NCBI GenBank assembly: GCA_026709415.1
Contig: JAPOSZ010000014.1
Span: 177,508-241,507, forward strand
DNA from: Flavobacteriaceae bacterium
Lineage (GTDB): Bacteria > Bacteroidota > Bacteroidia > Flavobacteriales > Flavobacteriaceae
Direction: 5' to 3'
Length of the DNA: 64,000 bases
This document shows positions 54,805-63,510 of the stretch, in pieces (the first letter of the stretch is position 1; every line of letters starts with the position of its first letter). The notes beneath the pieces are model-generated. The model had not been told where the DNA came from. It ran no database searches and worked only from the letters and a program-made list of their open reading frames with translations. Made by a program: the position numbers and the translations under genes.

Positions 54805-55158
54805 ATGAAATCAACTACTTTAAGTTTAGGCCTATCTCTGTTTTTCTTTTTGGCGTTTACAACGGCCATGCACAGCCAGCAAGACGGGAAGGGGAAGAAG
54901 TCGAAGATTCAGAAGGAATTTCAAGGTTTTGATCAGGATGAAGATGGGGTCATCACCTTGGCGGAGTTCAAAGAGAAGAGAGTCAAGAAAAGAAAGGATA
55001 AACTTTCGGAGAGTGAATTGGCGGCCTTTTATGTTCGGGTAGAGAAGAACTTTACGCTCTACGACAAGGACGAGGATGGGCAGGTCACGATGGAAGAATT
55101 TAAGCGTCGGAAAGCCAAGGTCGCTGAGAAAGAGAAGAAGAAAGCGGGGGGACAGTAA
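54805..55158 (+). CDS. Exported EF-hand protein
   Basis: A 117-residue protein with a signal peptide (about 1-25) and two EF-hand loops, DQDEDGVITLAEF (about 48-60) and DKDEDGQVTMEEF (about 91-103), both with proper Ca-binding D/E positions. The rest is Lys/Glu-rich helix. It should bind calcium in the periplasm or outside the cell. Ten bases later begins a sulfatase gene copy; pairing of EF-hand proteins and sulfatases is a feature of planctomycete and some Bacteroidota glycan loci, and sulfatases require Ca2+. The DNA is more GC-rich than its neighbours, so both may have arrived together. ATG 54805 is the only sensible start. Confidence 0.8.
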   Translation: MKSTTLSLGLSLFFFLAFTTAMHSQQDGKGKKSKIQKEFQGFDQDEDGVITLAEFKEKRVKKRKDKLSESELAAFYVRVEKNFTLYDKDEDGQVTMEEFKRRKAKVAEKEKKKAGGQ

Positions 55159-55167
55159 GTCATTCTT

Positions 55168-55936
55168 TTGAAGTTTCTTCGATTCCTGGGTATCGGGTTT
55201 CTACTTTTGTTTGTGGCTTCAACGAAGGATGGAGCGGAAGCGGATTCTCTATTTTGATCGGTTAGTGAGCCATGGCATGTGTTTTACAGAGGCTTATGCT
55301 GGTTGCACGGTTTGTGCGTCGTCGCGTTGTGTTTTGATGGCGGGCAAACATGCTGGCAACGCTTGTATTCGAGGCGATAGTGGGCGAAAGCCATCGTTGC
55401 CAGAGGATGTGACGGTAGCCGAGTTGTTCAAACAGGCGGGCTATACCACGGGCGGATTTGGTAAATGGGGGCTAGGTGTTATGGGGTCATCGGGGATGCC
55501 TCTGAAACAAGGGTTTGATACGTTTTATGGTTATTATGACCACAACTCATGCGTATACGTATTGCCCATCATTTTTAATCAAGGATGGCAAACCGTTTGT
55601 GTTGCCAGGCAATGCCCGGAAAATGGCGATGAAGATGAGAAAACGCCCATCAACACGAGGGAAGAAATCCATGCCGTATTCAAGAAAGACGTTTCGAGGG
55701 GGCTGAAAAAAGGAACTGTCAAAACGACCAATTTTTTTGGTGAAGAGCGAGAATTTAATCGATATTTGATTTTTGATGAGACCTTTGGATTTTATCCAGG
55801 AAAACAGAAACAGTCGCTTCTTTTGTTATGTGGCTTGGACGCCTCCGCACTCGACCTATCTTATACCGAAAGCGATGCTTCATGGCTGATGTATCAAGAG
55901 AAGCCTTGGTCTTTAGAAGCAAGAATTCACGCTTAA
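55168..55936 (+). pseudogene. Broken arylsulfatase gene (deletion, frameshift, altered active-site motif)
   Basis: TTG at 55168 opens a signal peptide (MKFLRFLGIGFLLLFVAST) that ends in a stop (TGA) after DSLF. A second frame (from about 55211) enters directly at FDRLVSHGMCFTEAYAG, so the metal-binding N-terminal strand (IADDxGYGD-type) is missing. The maturation motif reads CASSRC rather than CxPSR. A frameshift near 55540-55550 moves the expected HAYTYCPSFLIKDGKPFVLPGN segment into another frame. The remaining frame continues to 55936 but loses family resemblance. An inactive relic, following the EF-hand gene. Confidence 0.82.
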
Positions 55937-55981
55937 TGTATACCTTCACTAGGTTAATGCCAAAACTAGCGACAAAATATA

Positions 55982-57463
55982 TTATACTTTAGGTTTCAAC
56001 GGTTGCGGCCGTTTAATTATCCATAGTCCAATAAAAGTAATCAATCCGTTTACTGGTAATAACTCATAACCAATCACATAACCCCCTAGTAAAGAGTCGG
56101 GAATTTGACCCAAGATGATGGTTAGCATTACCGATATGGATACGATAACCAGCACTAGTTTATCATGGATTTTGTGTTTAGTAAATATTCCAAAGGCAAA
56201 CAAGCCCAATAATGGACCATAGGTATAACCGGCAACAATTAAAAGTCCGTCAATGACATTTCTATCCAATACATATCTGAAGATAATCACCATTAAGATG
56301 ATTAAGAAACTCATCAATACATGAACCTTTTTGCGAATGCTTTTTTGCTTGGCTTTTGGTTTCTTATTGAAATGAAGAAAATCAACACAAAAAGAAGTGG
56401 TCAACGATGTCAGAGCACTATCCGCACTGGAATAAGCAGCGGCAATCAAACCCAAAATGAAGGTGACGGCCACAATGACTCCTAGAGATCCATTCAGTGC
56501 TATTTCTGGAAAAAACAAATCGGTATTGGGATTCCCATCGAGCAATGGTATCGATGTTGAAGTCTTGGTAGCATAGATGTAGAGTAAAGCTCCTAATAAC
56601 ATAAAAAAAGCGGTAACCACTACCAATATAATACTGAATACGGTCATGTTTTTTTGAGCGTCACCAAGGGTTTTACAAGTGAGATTTTTTTGCATCATAT
56701 CTTGATCTAAACCGGTCATACAAATGGTTATGAATGCTCCTCCAATAAAAGATTTTAAAAAATGATTTCTTGATAAAATACTATCGGTTACAAATATTTG
56801 ATCATAATTTTTGAATTCATTGGATTGTATAAAATCACTAAAAGACCATCCCAAATGCTGTAGAATAAAATAGACAGTAAAACCAACAGCCAATAACATC
56901 ATAGCGGTTTGAAGTGTATCGGTATAAACAATGGTTTTAATACCACCTCTATTGGTATAGATCCAAATGAGCAAGATGGATATGATAACAGTGACTTCAA
57001 AAGGTACATTCCAGGCATTAAATACAAACTCTTGTAGAACGATAGCAACTAAAAACAAACGAAATGCAGCTCCTATTACCCTGGAAATAAAAAAGAAAAA
57101 AGCCCCCGAAAGATGACTTGATCTGCCAAATCGTTTTTCTAAATATTCATAAATGGAAGTGGTTTTGTTTTTATAGTAGACGGGCATTAATACATACGCC
57201 ACAATCATATATCCGACTAGATAACCAAGAACCACTTGAAAATAAGTCAATTGTGAGTCTCCAATCCAACCGGGGACTGAAATAAATGTAACACCTGAAA
57301 GTGAAGCACCAATCATTCCAAAGGCAACTATTGGCCAACTAGAAGTTCGACTAGCCGTGAAAAAGACTTCATTGGAATCTTGTTTTCCAGTAACCCATGA
57401 AATACCGATTAACAATAAAAAATAACCAACGACTAAAGAAATAATGAGAATTGGTGTTACCAT
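55982..57463 (-). CDS. Sodium:solute symporter (SSS family)
   Basis: A 493-residue inner-membrane transporter of the sodium:solute symporter family with about 13 membrane segments. Family features include GASLSGVTFISVPGWIG (about 52-68), IYEYLEKRFG and GGIKTIVYTDTLQTAMM (about 170-190), with Na-binding Ser/Thr near SSADSALTSLTTSF. The substrate is not predictable. It is divergent from recR across 138 bp; the same neighbourhood of a symporter beside recR occurs, from memory, in other Bacteroidota. Confidence 0.9.
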   Translation of the reverse strand: MVTPILIISLVVGYFLLLIGISWVTGKQDSNEVFFTASRTSSWPIVAFGMIGASLSGVTFISVPGWIGDSQLTYFQVVLGYLVGYMIVAYVLMPVYYKNKTTSIYEYLEKRFGRSSHLSGAFFFFISRVIGAAFRLFLVAIVLQEFVFNAWNVPFEVTVIISILLIWIYTNRGGIKTIVYTDTLQTAMMLLAVGFTVYFILQHLGWSFSDFIQSNEFKNYDQIFVTDSILSRNHFLKSFIGGAFITICMTGLDQDMMQKNLTCKTLGDAQKNMTVFSIILVVVTAFFMLLGALLYIYATKTSTSIPLLDGNPNTDLFFPEIALNGSLGVIVAVTFILGLIAAAYSSADSALTSLTTSFCVDFLHFNKKPKAKQKSIRKKVHVLMSFLIILMVIIFRYVLDRNVIDGLLIVAGYTYGPLLGLFAFGIFTKHKIHDKLVLVIVSISVMLTIILGQIPDSLLGGYVIGYELLPVNGLITFIGLWIIKRPQPLKPKV

Positions 57464-57601
57464 AAAAGGAAATATGCTCGTAAAAGTAAAAATCCAAATC
57501 TTCTAAACAATATCATCCGACAATTCTGAATTTATGTTTTGGTATAAAATATTTTATAAAGACATAGGGTTGTTAGATACCTAAATGGTTACTTTTACCG
57601 T

Positions 57602-58222
57602 GTGAATTTCAATAATAAACTGATAGATAATGCAGTTGATGAAATTTCCAAACTCCCTGGTATAGGGAAGCGATCTGCTCTAAGGGTAGTATTACATTTG
57701 TTGAGACAACCCAAGATCCAAACGCAAGGTCTGAGTCATAGTCTACTTGAATTAAGGGAAAAAGTTCAGTATTGCCGTAACTGCTATAATATTTCTGAAA
57801 ATCCCATCTGTGGAATCTGCTTAAGTCATTCTAGAGATGTCAAAACTATTTGTGTCGTTGAAAATATCGAAGATGTCATGGCTATAGAAAACACCGCTCA
57901 ATTCAAGGGTCTTTATCATGTGCTTGGCGGAGTGATTTCTCCAGTATTAGGTATTGTGATTGATGATTTAACCATTGTTCAATTGGTAGATAGGGTCTAT
58001 AAACAAAACATTAAAGAATTGATTTTTGCTTTGAGTTCCACCGTTGAAGCCGATTCAACGGCTTATTATATCTATAAACAATTACAAAAAGTTGATTTGA
58101 AAATTTCAACATTAGCTCGTGGCATACCACTTGGGGATGAATTAGAATATACCGATGAATTAACCCTTGGACGGAGTATCGTCGCTCGAATTCCTTTTGA
58201 AAAATCACTTAAAGTTCATTAG
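57602..58222 (+). CDS. recR: Recombination mediator RecR
   Basis: RecR works with RecO (and RecF) to load RecA on gapped DNA. The 206-residue protein has the helix-hairpin-helix (KLPGIGKRSALRVVLHLL), a C4 zinc finger (CRNCYNISENPICGIC, about 57-72), the Toprim domain (ICVVENIEDVMAIE) and the C-terminal Walker-B-like RGIPLGDELEYTDELTLGRS. Complete. The start is GTG 57602 (no nearer ATG). Followed after 11 bp by the PyrE-like gene. Confidence 0.95.
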   Translation: MNFNNKLIDNAVDEISKLPGIGKRSALRVVLHLLRQPKIQTQGLSHSLLELREKVQYCRNCYNISENPICGICLSHSRDVKTICVVENIEDVMAIENTAQFKGLYHVLGGVISPVLGIVIDDLTIVQLVDRVYKQNIKELIFALSSTVEADSTAYYIYKQLQKVDLKISTLARGIPLGDELEYTDELTLGRSIVARIPFEKSLKVH

Positions 58223-58233
58223 TTGTTTATTTC

Positions 58234-58785
58234 ATGATGAACGATGAATTATATTACTGTTTTTTAAGTTGTTGTTTTAAAGAAAAAAAACGACCTGATG
58301 ATCGCACAGTGGAAGTTCATCAAGATATTTTAACGATAAATCCCAAACTTCGAAGTGAAATTTGCCAAAAAATGGCTGGGTTGATAGATGTTTTAGATGG
58401 TAACAATATTTCATTGGCATCCTATGCCAATCAAGATATGTCCCTTGGAGTCATAGTATCTCATATTTTGAATCTACCTTTTTTATACTTGAGAAATTCC
58501 CCCAAAAAATATGGTTTAAAAAACCAGATTGAAGGTCAACTAACGTCGAACCAAAATATTGTGTTTTTCACTTTGTTTTCCCCCACACCAGAATTATACG
58601 ATAAAACCAAAGCTGTCTTTACCCAAAAGAATTCTGAAATCATTCAGTGGGTTTCTCTGATTGGAAATGAACTTTATTATGAGCATTACAAAACAATTCA
58701 TGTTTTTCTTTATAGCCAACAAGAGATTTATACCGATTTAATGGGAAGGACTAGAAATAGAGATTCAAATCTCGATATATGCTAA
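58234..58785 (+). CDS. PyrE-like phosphoribosyltransferase-fold protein with degenerate PRPP loop
   Basis: A 183-residue protein aligning by eye with orotate phosphoribosyltransferase. A central stretch reads ISLASYANQDMSLGVIVSHIL, LPFLYLRNSPKKYGLKNQIE and GQL, matching the PyrE alpha/beta core and its R-K-x-K-x-H/YG hood loop. The position of the PRPP-binding loop (VVVIEDL/DDVxTxG in PyrE) reads IVFFTLFSPTPELYDK, with no acidic pair or Gly-rich turn. So it probably does not catalyse the normal reaction and may bind a nucleotide or a partner. The second half has unusual KTIHVFLYSQQEIYTDLM. It follows recR by 11 bp on the same strand. ATG 58234 and 58237 are both in frame. Confidence 0.55.
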   Translation: MMNDELYYCFLSCCFKEKKRPDDRTVEVHQDILTINPKLRSEICQKMAGLIDVLDGNNISLASYANQDMSLGVIVSHILNLPFLYLRNSPKKYGLKNQIEGQLTSNQNIVFFTLFSPTPELYDKTKAVFTQKNSEIIQWVSLIGNELYYEHYKTIHVFLYSQQEIYTDLMGRTRNRDSNLDIC

Positions 58786-58982
58786 AGTTAAAGGATTTGT
58801 TGTCACGATTTAGAACGACTAAAAAGCATATGGATATCGATTAAATTTTGTAATAGAAGATTTTAGATTTATTACAGGAATCTAACCCATTATAATGACC
58901 TTCTAAGGGTTATGATTAAATTCAGTTGATTTCCCTTACTATATTTCAGGATTTAGTACAGACACATTATCATAAAATCAAT

Positions 58983-59014
58983 TTTGTTCATCAGACTTTG
59001 AATTTGTAAATTTG
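58983..59014 (+). promoter_or_regulatory. Promoter of the E2-exonuclease operon
   Basis: TTTG at 58983-58986, 20 bases, TAAATTTG at 59007-59014: an excellent Bacteroidota promoter. The ATG is only 12 bases past the -7 element, so the mRNA should be nearly leaderless. Confidence 0.7.
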
Positions 59015-59026
59015 GAGCCTATTTGA

Positions 59027-60373
59027 ATGAGTCGTTATTATGTTAAACTCCCTCGCATGGGAGAAAGTGTTGAAGAAGCTGTAATCACAAAGTGGTTAAA
59101 AAAAGAAGGTGATTATGTTGAAATTGATGAACCTATCGTTGAAATAGCGACTGACAAGGTCGATTCTGATCTCCCATCCGAAGTATCGGGAGTTATTGCA
59201 GAAATAAAACATCAAGAAGAATCAGTGGTTTGCGTTGGAGATATATTGGCTGTTATTCATACAAAACAAGAATCAGCAGCCAAACCAACCGTTAAAAAAG
59301 AAAAAAAGCATTCTGAAATTAAAACCAAGTCATCGAAATCGAAGACTATTGAAATTGAAACACAAAAAGAACTAGATAAACAATTTGAACAAGCCCAATC
59401 TATAATCAAACAACCTCAAGACTCTCTTCGCTTCTATAGCCCATTGGTGAAAAATATTGCTAAAAAAGAAGATATATCTAAAAAAGAACTTAGTTCTATT
59501 TTAGGAACTGGTAAAGCTGGGAGAGTAACTAAATATGATATTTTAAATTACCTCAAAAACAGACCATTGCGATCAGCGTTTAGCACCTCTTCAAGTTTCA
59601 ATGGCCACAGAGATGATTTAAAAAAAGAAATTCATCCAAGTCAGACATCTGTAAACACTTATTCTCCAAACAAAAACCAATTAATCGAGTTGAGTCGTAT
59701 GCAAAAACTAACGGCTCAGCACATGAGAGAAAGTTTAAATAACTCTGCGCATGTCTACTCATTTGTTGAAGCCGATGTGACAGATTTATGGGCGTGGAGG
59801 GAAGAAAAGAAAGAGTATTTCGCAAAAGAATTTAATCAAAAACTAACTTTTACGCCATTATTGATTCATGCTATTGTAAAAGCTCTTAAAGATTATCCAG
59901 TGCTCAACAGCACCAAAGAAAATGATAAGATCAAAATGTGGAGTTCGGTCAACCTAGGCATGGCCACAGCATTACCTAATGGTAATCTTATAGTGCCAGT
60001 TATTAAAGATGCAGGCAATCTACACTTCATCGATCTAGTCAGTACAGTCAATAAACTCGCCGTTAAAGCCCGCACTAATACTTTAGCCCCAGATGATGTA
60101 AAAAATGGAACCTACACCATGACTAATGTAGGAAATTTTGGGACGTTGATGGGGACTCCTATTATTCACCAACCTCAAATCAGTATTTTGGCAGTAGGAA
60201 GCATTCGTAAAATACCTTCTGTTATCGAATCACCTCAAGGAGATTTGATTGGTATTCGAAAAAAGGTTATTCTTTCCCACTGTTATGATCATCAAATTAT
60301 CAATGGAGCTACCGGAAGTCTTTTTGCTAAAAAAGTAGCTGATTACCTAGAAAATTGGAAAATGGCACTTTAA
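59027..60373 (+). CDS. 2-oxoacid dehydrogenase complex E2, dihydrolipoyllysine acyltransferase
   Basis: The acyltransferase core of a 2-oxoacid dehydrogenase complex, probably of the branched-chain or 2-oxoglutarate type. A single lipoyl domain (about 1-78) carries the lipoylated Lys in EIATDKVDSDLPSEV. A Lys/Glu/Gln-rich linker leads to the E1/E3-binding domain (YSPLVKNIAKKEDISKKELSS, GTGKAGRVTKYDILNYL), then the catalytic domain. The final active-site motif reads LSHCYDHQIINGATGS, i.e. HxxxNG where HxxxDG is the classical form; from memory this variant is normal in Bacteroidota homologues. E1 and E3 genes are not adjacent. A near-leaderless promoter precedes the gene and an exonuclease follows after 26 bp. 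Confidence 0.9.
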   Translation: MSRYYVKLPRMGESVEEAVITKWLKKEGDYVEIDEPIVEIATDKVDSDLPSEVSGVIAEIKHQEESVVCVGDILAVIHTKQESAAKPTVKKEKKHSEIKTKSSKSKTIEIETQKELDKQFEQAQSIIKQPQDSLRFYSPLVKNIAKKEDISKKELSSILGTGKAGRVTKYDILNYLKNRPLRSAFSTSSSFNGHRDDLKKEIHPSQTSVNTYSPNKNQLIELSRMQKLTAQHMRESLNNSAHVYSFVEADVTDLWAWREEKKEYFAKEFNQKLTFTPLLIHAIVKALKDYPVLNSTKENDKIKMWSSVNLGMATALPNGNLIVPVIKDAGNLHFIDLVSTVNKLAVKARTNTLAPDDVKNGTYTMTNVGNFGTLMGTPIIHQPQISILAVGSIRKIPSVIESPQGDLIGIRKKVILSHCYDHQIINGATGSLFAKKVADYLENWKMAL

Positions 60374-60399
60374 TTCTTACATAATCAATTAATCAATAT

Positions 60400-61185
60400 A
60401 TGAGTCAAGAAAACGAGTTAACCCATAGGGAATTGGTACTAGATAAACCACTATGTATTTTAGATTTGGAAACTACTGGAACCAATTTTAAAGAAGATCG
60501 AATTGTTCAAATTGCTATTTTAAAATTGCCAATCGATAGAAGTCAAACCGATTTAGAGTATAATCAGTTAATAAACCCCAAGGTAGCAATTCCTCATGAT
60601 GCGACAGAAATTCATCAAATTACTGATGAAATGGTAAAAGACAAACCGACTTTTAGAGAAAAAGCTCAAGAAATTTTTGATTTTATTGTTGGTTGTGATT
60701 TATGTGGTTATAGCATACAAAATTTTGATTTAAAATTATTGACGGTCGAATTCGATAGGGTAGGTTTTGATCAATTTCATTTTCGTGATTTTAAAGTGGT
60801 TGATGTCAAAAATATATTTCATGCTAAGGAGCCAAGAACCTTAACCGCGGCTTTGAAGTTTTATTGCGATAAATCATTTGAAAACGCACATGATGCTCTT
60901 AATGATGTTCGAGCTACCAAAGAAGTTCTTCTTGGTCAATTGAAAAAATATTCTGATTTAGAACCGAATGTCGATTATTTAGAAAAAAACTACAGCCCCC
61001 CCTTACCATTTTTAGATAAGGGTTTTCAATTAGTAGAAAAAAACGGTGAAGCGTATTTTAGATTTGGAAAACACAAAGACAAAAGGATTAAAGAAGTTTG
61101 GAAAATCGATCCTGGATACATCAACTGGATGTACAGTAAAAATTTTCATAAATCAACGATGGAAATCATCGAAAAGCATAGATAG
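60400..61185 (+). CDS. DnaQ-like 3'-5' exonuclease
   Basis: A 261-residue DEDD-family exonuclease. The conserved acidic sites are LCILDLETTGT (ExoI motif), YSIQNFDLKLLTVEF (ExoII) and NAHDALNDVRATKEVL (ExoIII, with H-x-x-x-x-D). The N-terminal 180 residues form the exonuclease; a C-terminal region (about 190-261, RFGKHKDKRIKEVWK and DPGYINWMYSKNF) resembles the short extension common in this phylum. It is not the DNA polymerase III proofreading subunit proper, since no polymerase partner is nearby. It probably shares the E2 transcript (26-bp gap). Confidence 0.9.
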   Translation: MSQENELTHRELVLDKPLCILDLETTGTNFKEDRIVQIAILKLPIDRSQTDLEYNQLINPKVAIPHDATEIHQITDEMVKDKPTFREKAQEIFDFIVGCDLCGYSIQNFDLKLLTVEFDRVGFDQFHFRDFKVVDVKNIFHAKEPRTLTAALKFYCDKSFENAHDALNDVRATKEVLLGQLKKYSDLEPNVDYLEKNYSPPLPFLDKGFQLVEKNGEAYFRFGKHKDKRIKEVWKIDPGYINWMYSKNFHKSTMEIIEKHR

Positions 61186-61389
61186 AAATGTTGATAACAA
61201 ACATTTCGAAGAGATCATCATAATTACCATATCAACGATATATAATAGTAGTTTTTTTAATTGGCTTTAACTTTTTTTAATCGATGATTTAAAGAAAGAT
61301 TGATGAAACAATAACAATGGGTTTCAATTAAAATACAGAGTACTCTTAATGGAATCAATGAGTTCTTGTAGTTTCATATTTTTTACACT

Positions 61390-62001
61390 TTGAAAATTAT
61401 TTGTATTGGTCAAAACTACCAAGACCATATTGATGAATTGGAAAACAAAATACCTTCTGAGCCTATATTATTTATTAAACCAGATTCAGCCATATTAAAA
61501 TCAAAAAGTCAATTTGTCATTCCTCATTTTTCTCAACAAATCCAATATGAATTAGAGTTGGCTATTCAATTCAATACATTGGGAAAACATATCGAACCCA
61601 AATTTGCTTACAAATATTTTGATAAAATTTCGTTAGGGATTGATTTTACAGCAAGAGACTTACAAAATGAATTAAAAAAACATGGTTTACCATGGGAGAA
61701 AGCCAAAGGTTTTGACAGGTCAGCGATCGTGGGTCAATGGATTGACAAATCTGAGTTTGATGATATTCAAAATTTAGATTTCAAACTGCTTAAAAATAAT
61801 CGAACGGTTCAACATTCTAATTCTTCAAAAATGATATGGAAAATCGATCAATTAATTTCATACACTTCAAAGTTTTTTACTTTAAAAATCGGCGATGTTT
61901 TATTTACTGGATCTCCTTCTGGTGTAGATAATCTTAGTTCTGGAGACGTTTTGGTTGGCGTTCTCCAAAATAGAGAAGTATTTCGTGTTCGAGTAAAATA
62001 A
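61390..62001 (+). CDS. Fumarylacetoacetate hydrolase-family protein
   Basis: A 203-residue protein of the FAH/HpcE family that hydrolyses or decarboxylates acylpyruvate-type compounds with Mg2+. Motifs are MKIICIGQNYQDHIDELE at the N-terminus, the metal-binding ELELAIQF (E-x-E), LGIDFTARDLQNELKKHGLPWEKAKGFD (positions about 77-105) and GDVLFTGSPSGVDNLSSGD. The start is TTG 61390; homologues begin at the same residue and no ATG is nearer. It ends 6 bp before cinA, forming one unit with it. Substrate unknown. Confidence 0.87.
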   Translation: MKIICIGQNYQDHIDELENKIPSEPILFIKPDSAILKSKSQFVIPHFSQQIQYELELAIQFNTLGKHIEPKFAYKYFDKISLGIDFTARDLQNELKKHGLPWEKAKGFDRSAIVGQWIDKSEFDDIQNLDFKLLKNNRTVQHSNSSKMIWKIDQLISYTSKFFTLKIGDVLFTGSPSGVDNLSSGDVLVGVLQNREVFRVRVK

Positions 62002-62007
62002 GCCGAT

Positions 62008-63246
62008 GTGAAAGCCCAAATTTTGGTTATTGGAAATGAAATACTCAATGGTAAAACATTGGATACTAACTCTAAGGTTCTAGCTAAAGAGTTAACTAAA
62101 GTCGGATTGGACATACAACAAATAGTGGCGATTTCCGACAACCAAAAAACCATTATTTCTTATTTAGACAAAGCTTTAACAAATGCAGAATTCATTTTCA
62201 TAACAGGAGGATTAGGACCCACCAGTGATGATGTAACCAAGCAAACCCTTAATGACTACTTTGGATATGATTTATCGATGAACCAAGAGGTATTAGCTCA
62301 CATTAAATCCATGTTTAAGAACCGATATAATTCGCCTATTAATGAGCAAAATATAAAACAAGCAATGCTTCCAAAGCAAGCTCGGATATTTATCAACGAA
62401 TATGGAACAGCTAGTGGGATGTGGTTTAAAAAAAATAATTCACATTGTATTTCTTTACCAGGGGTTCCTCATGAAATGAAGCATCTATTAGTCGGTCAAA
62501 TCGTTCCAACGATCAAATCAGAATTTAATCTTCCTCAAAATTATATTCGGACTGTTAATACTATAGGTCTAGGAGAAAGCAATATTGCTGATAGGTTGAC
62601 TCATTGGGAAAAGAATCTTCATCCTAAAATCAGTGTCGCCTATCTACCAGATTTAGGTAAAGTGCGCATCCGTGTTTCTACATCTGATAAAGACTTTCAA
62701 AATGCCCAATTACATATAAACCGAGCCATTGACCAACTATTACTTCTTATTCAAGATATTTACTATGGACAAGATGATCGTCCAATAGAAAATGTGGTGG
62801 CAGAGTTACTCACTGAAAAATCATTGACAATCAGTTGCGCTGAAAGCTATACTGGGGGAGCTATTGCAAATCAAATAACGTCTATACCAGGAGCATCTGC
62901 GTATTTTAAAGGAGGTTTAGTGGTTTATAACGATGATGTGAAAACTGATTTGCTAGGCATTCCTAAATCCATTATCCAAAAGTTAGGCCCCGCCAATGAA
63001 ACAATAGTCGAACAAATGGCCCTTGGAACCCAGAGAAGATTTGAAACAGATATTGCTCTTGCAACTTCAGGAAATGCCGGACCAACTCAAGGTGATATCA
63101 ATGTTCCGGTTGGAACCGTATTTATTGGTTTGGCCATTATGAAGAAAGTGGAAACATTTGAATTCAAAATGAATGGACCAAGAAAGCAAGTCATCGAAAG
63201 ATCATTAAATAAAATCAACGAATTGTTGTTTCATCATTTAAAATGA
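62008..63246 (+). CDS. cinA: CinA-like protein: competence/damage-inducible, nicotinamide-nucleotide amidase
   Basis: A 412-residue two-domain protein. The N-terminal MoCF (molybdopterin-binding) domain spans about 1-170 (ILVIGNEILNGKTLDTNSKV, ITGGLGPTSDDVTKQTL, LPGVPHEMKHLL), the domain linked to ADP-ribose pyrophosphatase activity. The C-terminal CinA domain starts about 255 (ISCAESYTGGAIANQITSIPG) with GNAGPTQGD near the end, the nicotinamide mononucleotide deamidase core. It salvages pyridine nucleotide by-products. Start GTG 62008. In many Bacteroidota cinA is followed by rpmB-rpmG (from memory); here a GC-rich DUF285 gene on the opposite strand follows instead. Confidence 0.93.
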   Translation: MKAQILVIGNEILNGKTLDTNSKVLAKELTKVGLDIQQIVAISDNQKTIISYLDKALTNAEFIFITGGLGPTSDDVTKQTLNDYFGYDLSMNQEVLAHIKSMFKNRYNSPINEQNIKQAMLPKQARIFINEYGTASGMWFKKNNSHCISLPGVPHEMKHLLVGQIVPTIKSEFNLPQNYIRTVNTIGLGESNIADRLTHWEKNLHPKISVAYLPDLGKVRIRVSTSDKDFQNAQLHINRAIDQLLLLIQDIYYGQDDRPIENVVAELLTEKSLTISCAESYTGGAIANQITSIPGASAYFKGGLVVYNDDVKTDLLGIPKSIIQKLGPANETIVEQMALGTQRRFETDIALATSGNAGPTQGDINVPVGTVFIGLAIMKKVETFEFKMNGPRKQVIERSLNKINELLFHHLK

Positions 63247-63510
63247 TCGAGAAAAGTTTTATTCTCTCCGAGCTTAACTCCCACAAACTCAATAAAACTC
63301 ATACTAAGTTGCGTTGATATTCTTTATTTGACATCTAGAAATCATCACTCCACGTCATGTAGAAAACACATTGGCATGAGATTGTGCTTGGAATGTGGGT
63401 AAACCATGGTTCAAGCAAGTGATGTCCATCCTTGATTGCCATCTTTGGGTGAGATCCCTCGTCGGTCGCTGTTTCCCGTCGGGCAGACCAGGCCGTTCTT
63501 GAGGCCTCGA
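63247..63510. other. Intergenic region between cinA and the DUF285 gene
   Basis: About 264 bases. Composition changes from AT-rich to GC-rich near 63420, marking the edge of the DUF285 block. No gene or clear terminator was recognised. The two genes converge here. Confidence 0.45.

Noticed and set aside
60241..60330. HxxxNG in the E2 active site as a sign of inactivation
   Set aside because: I recall the same variant in other Bacteroidota E2 proteins, and the rest of the enzyme is intact.
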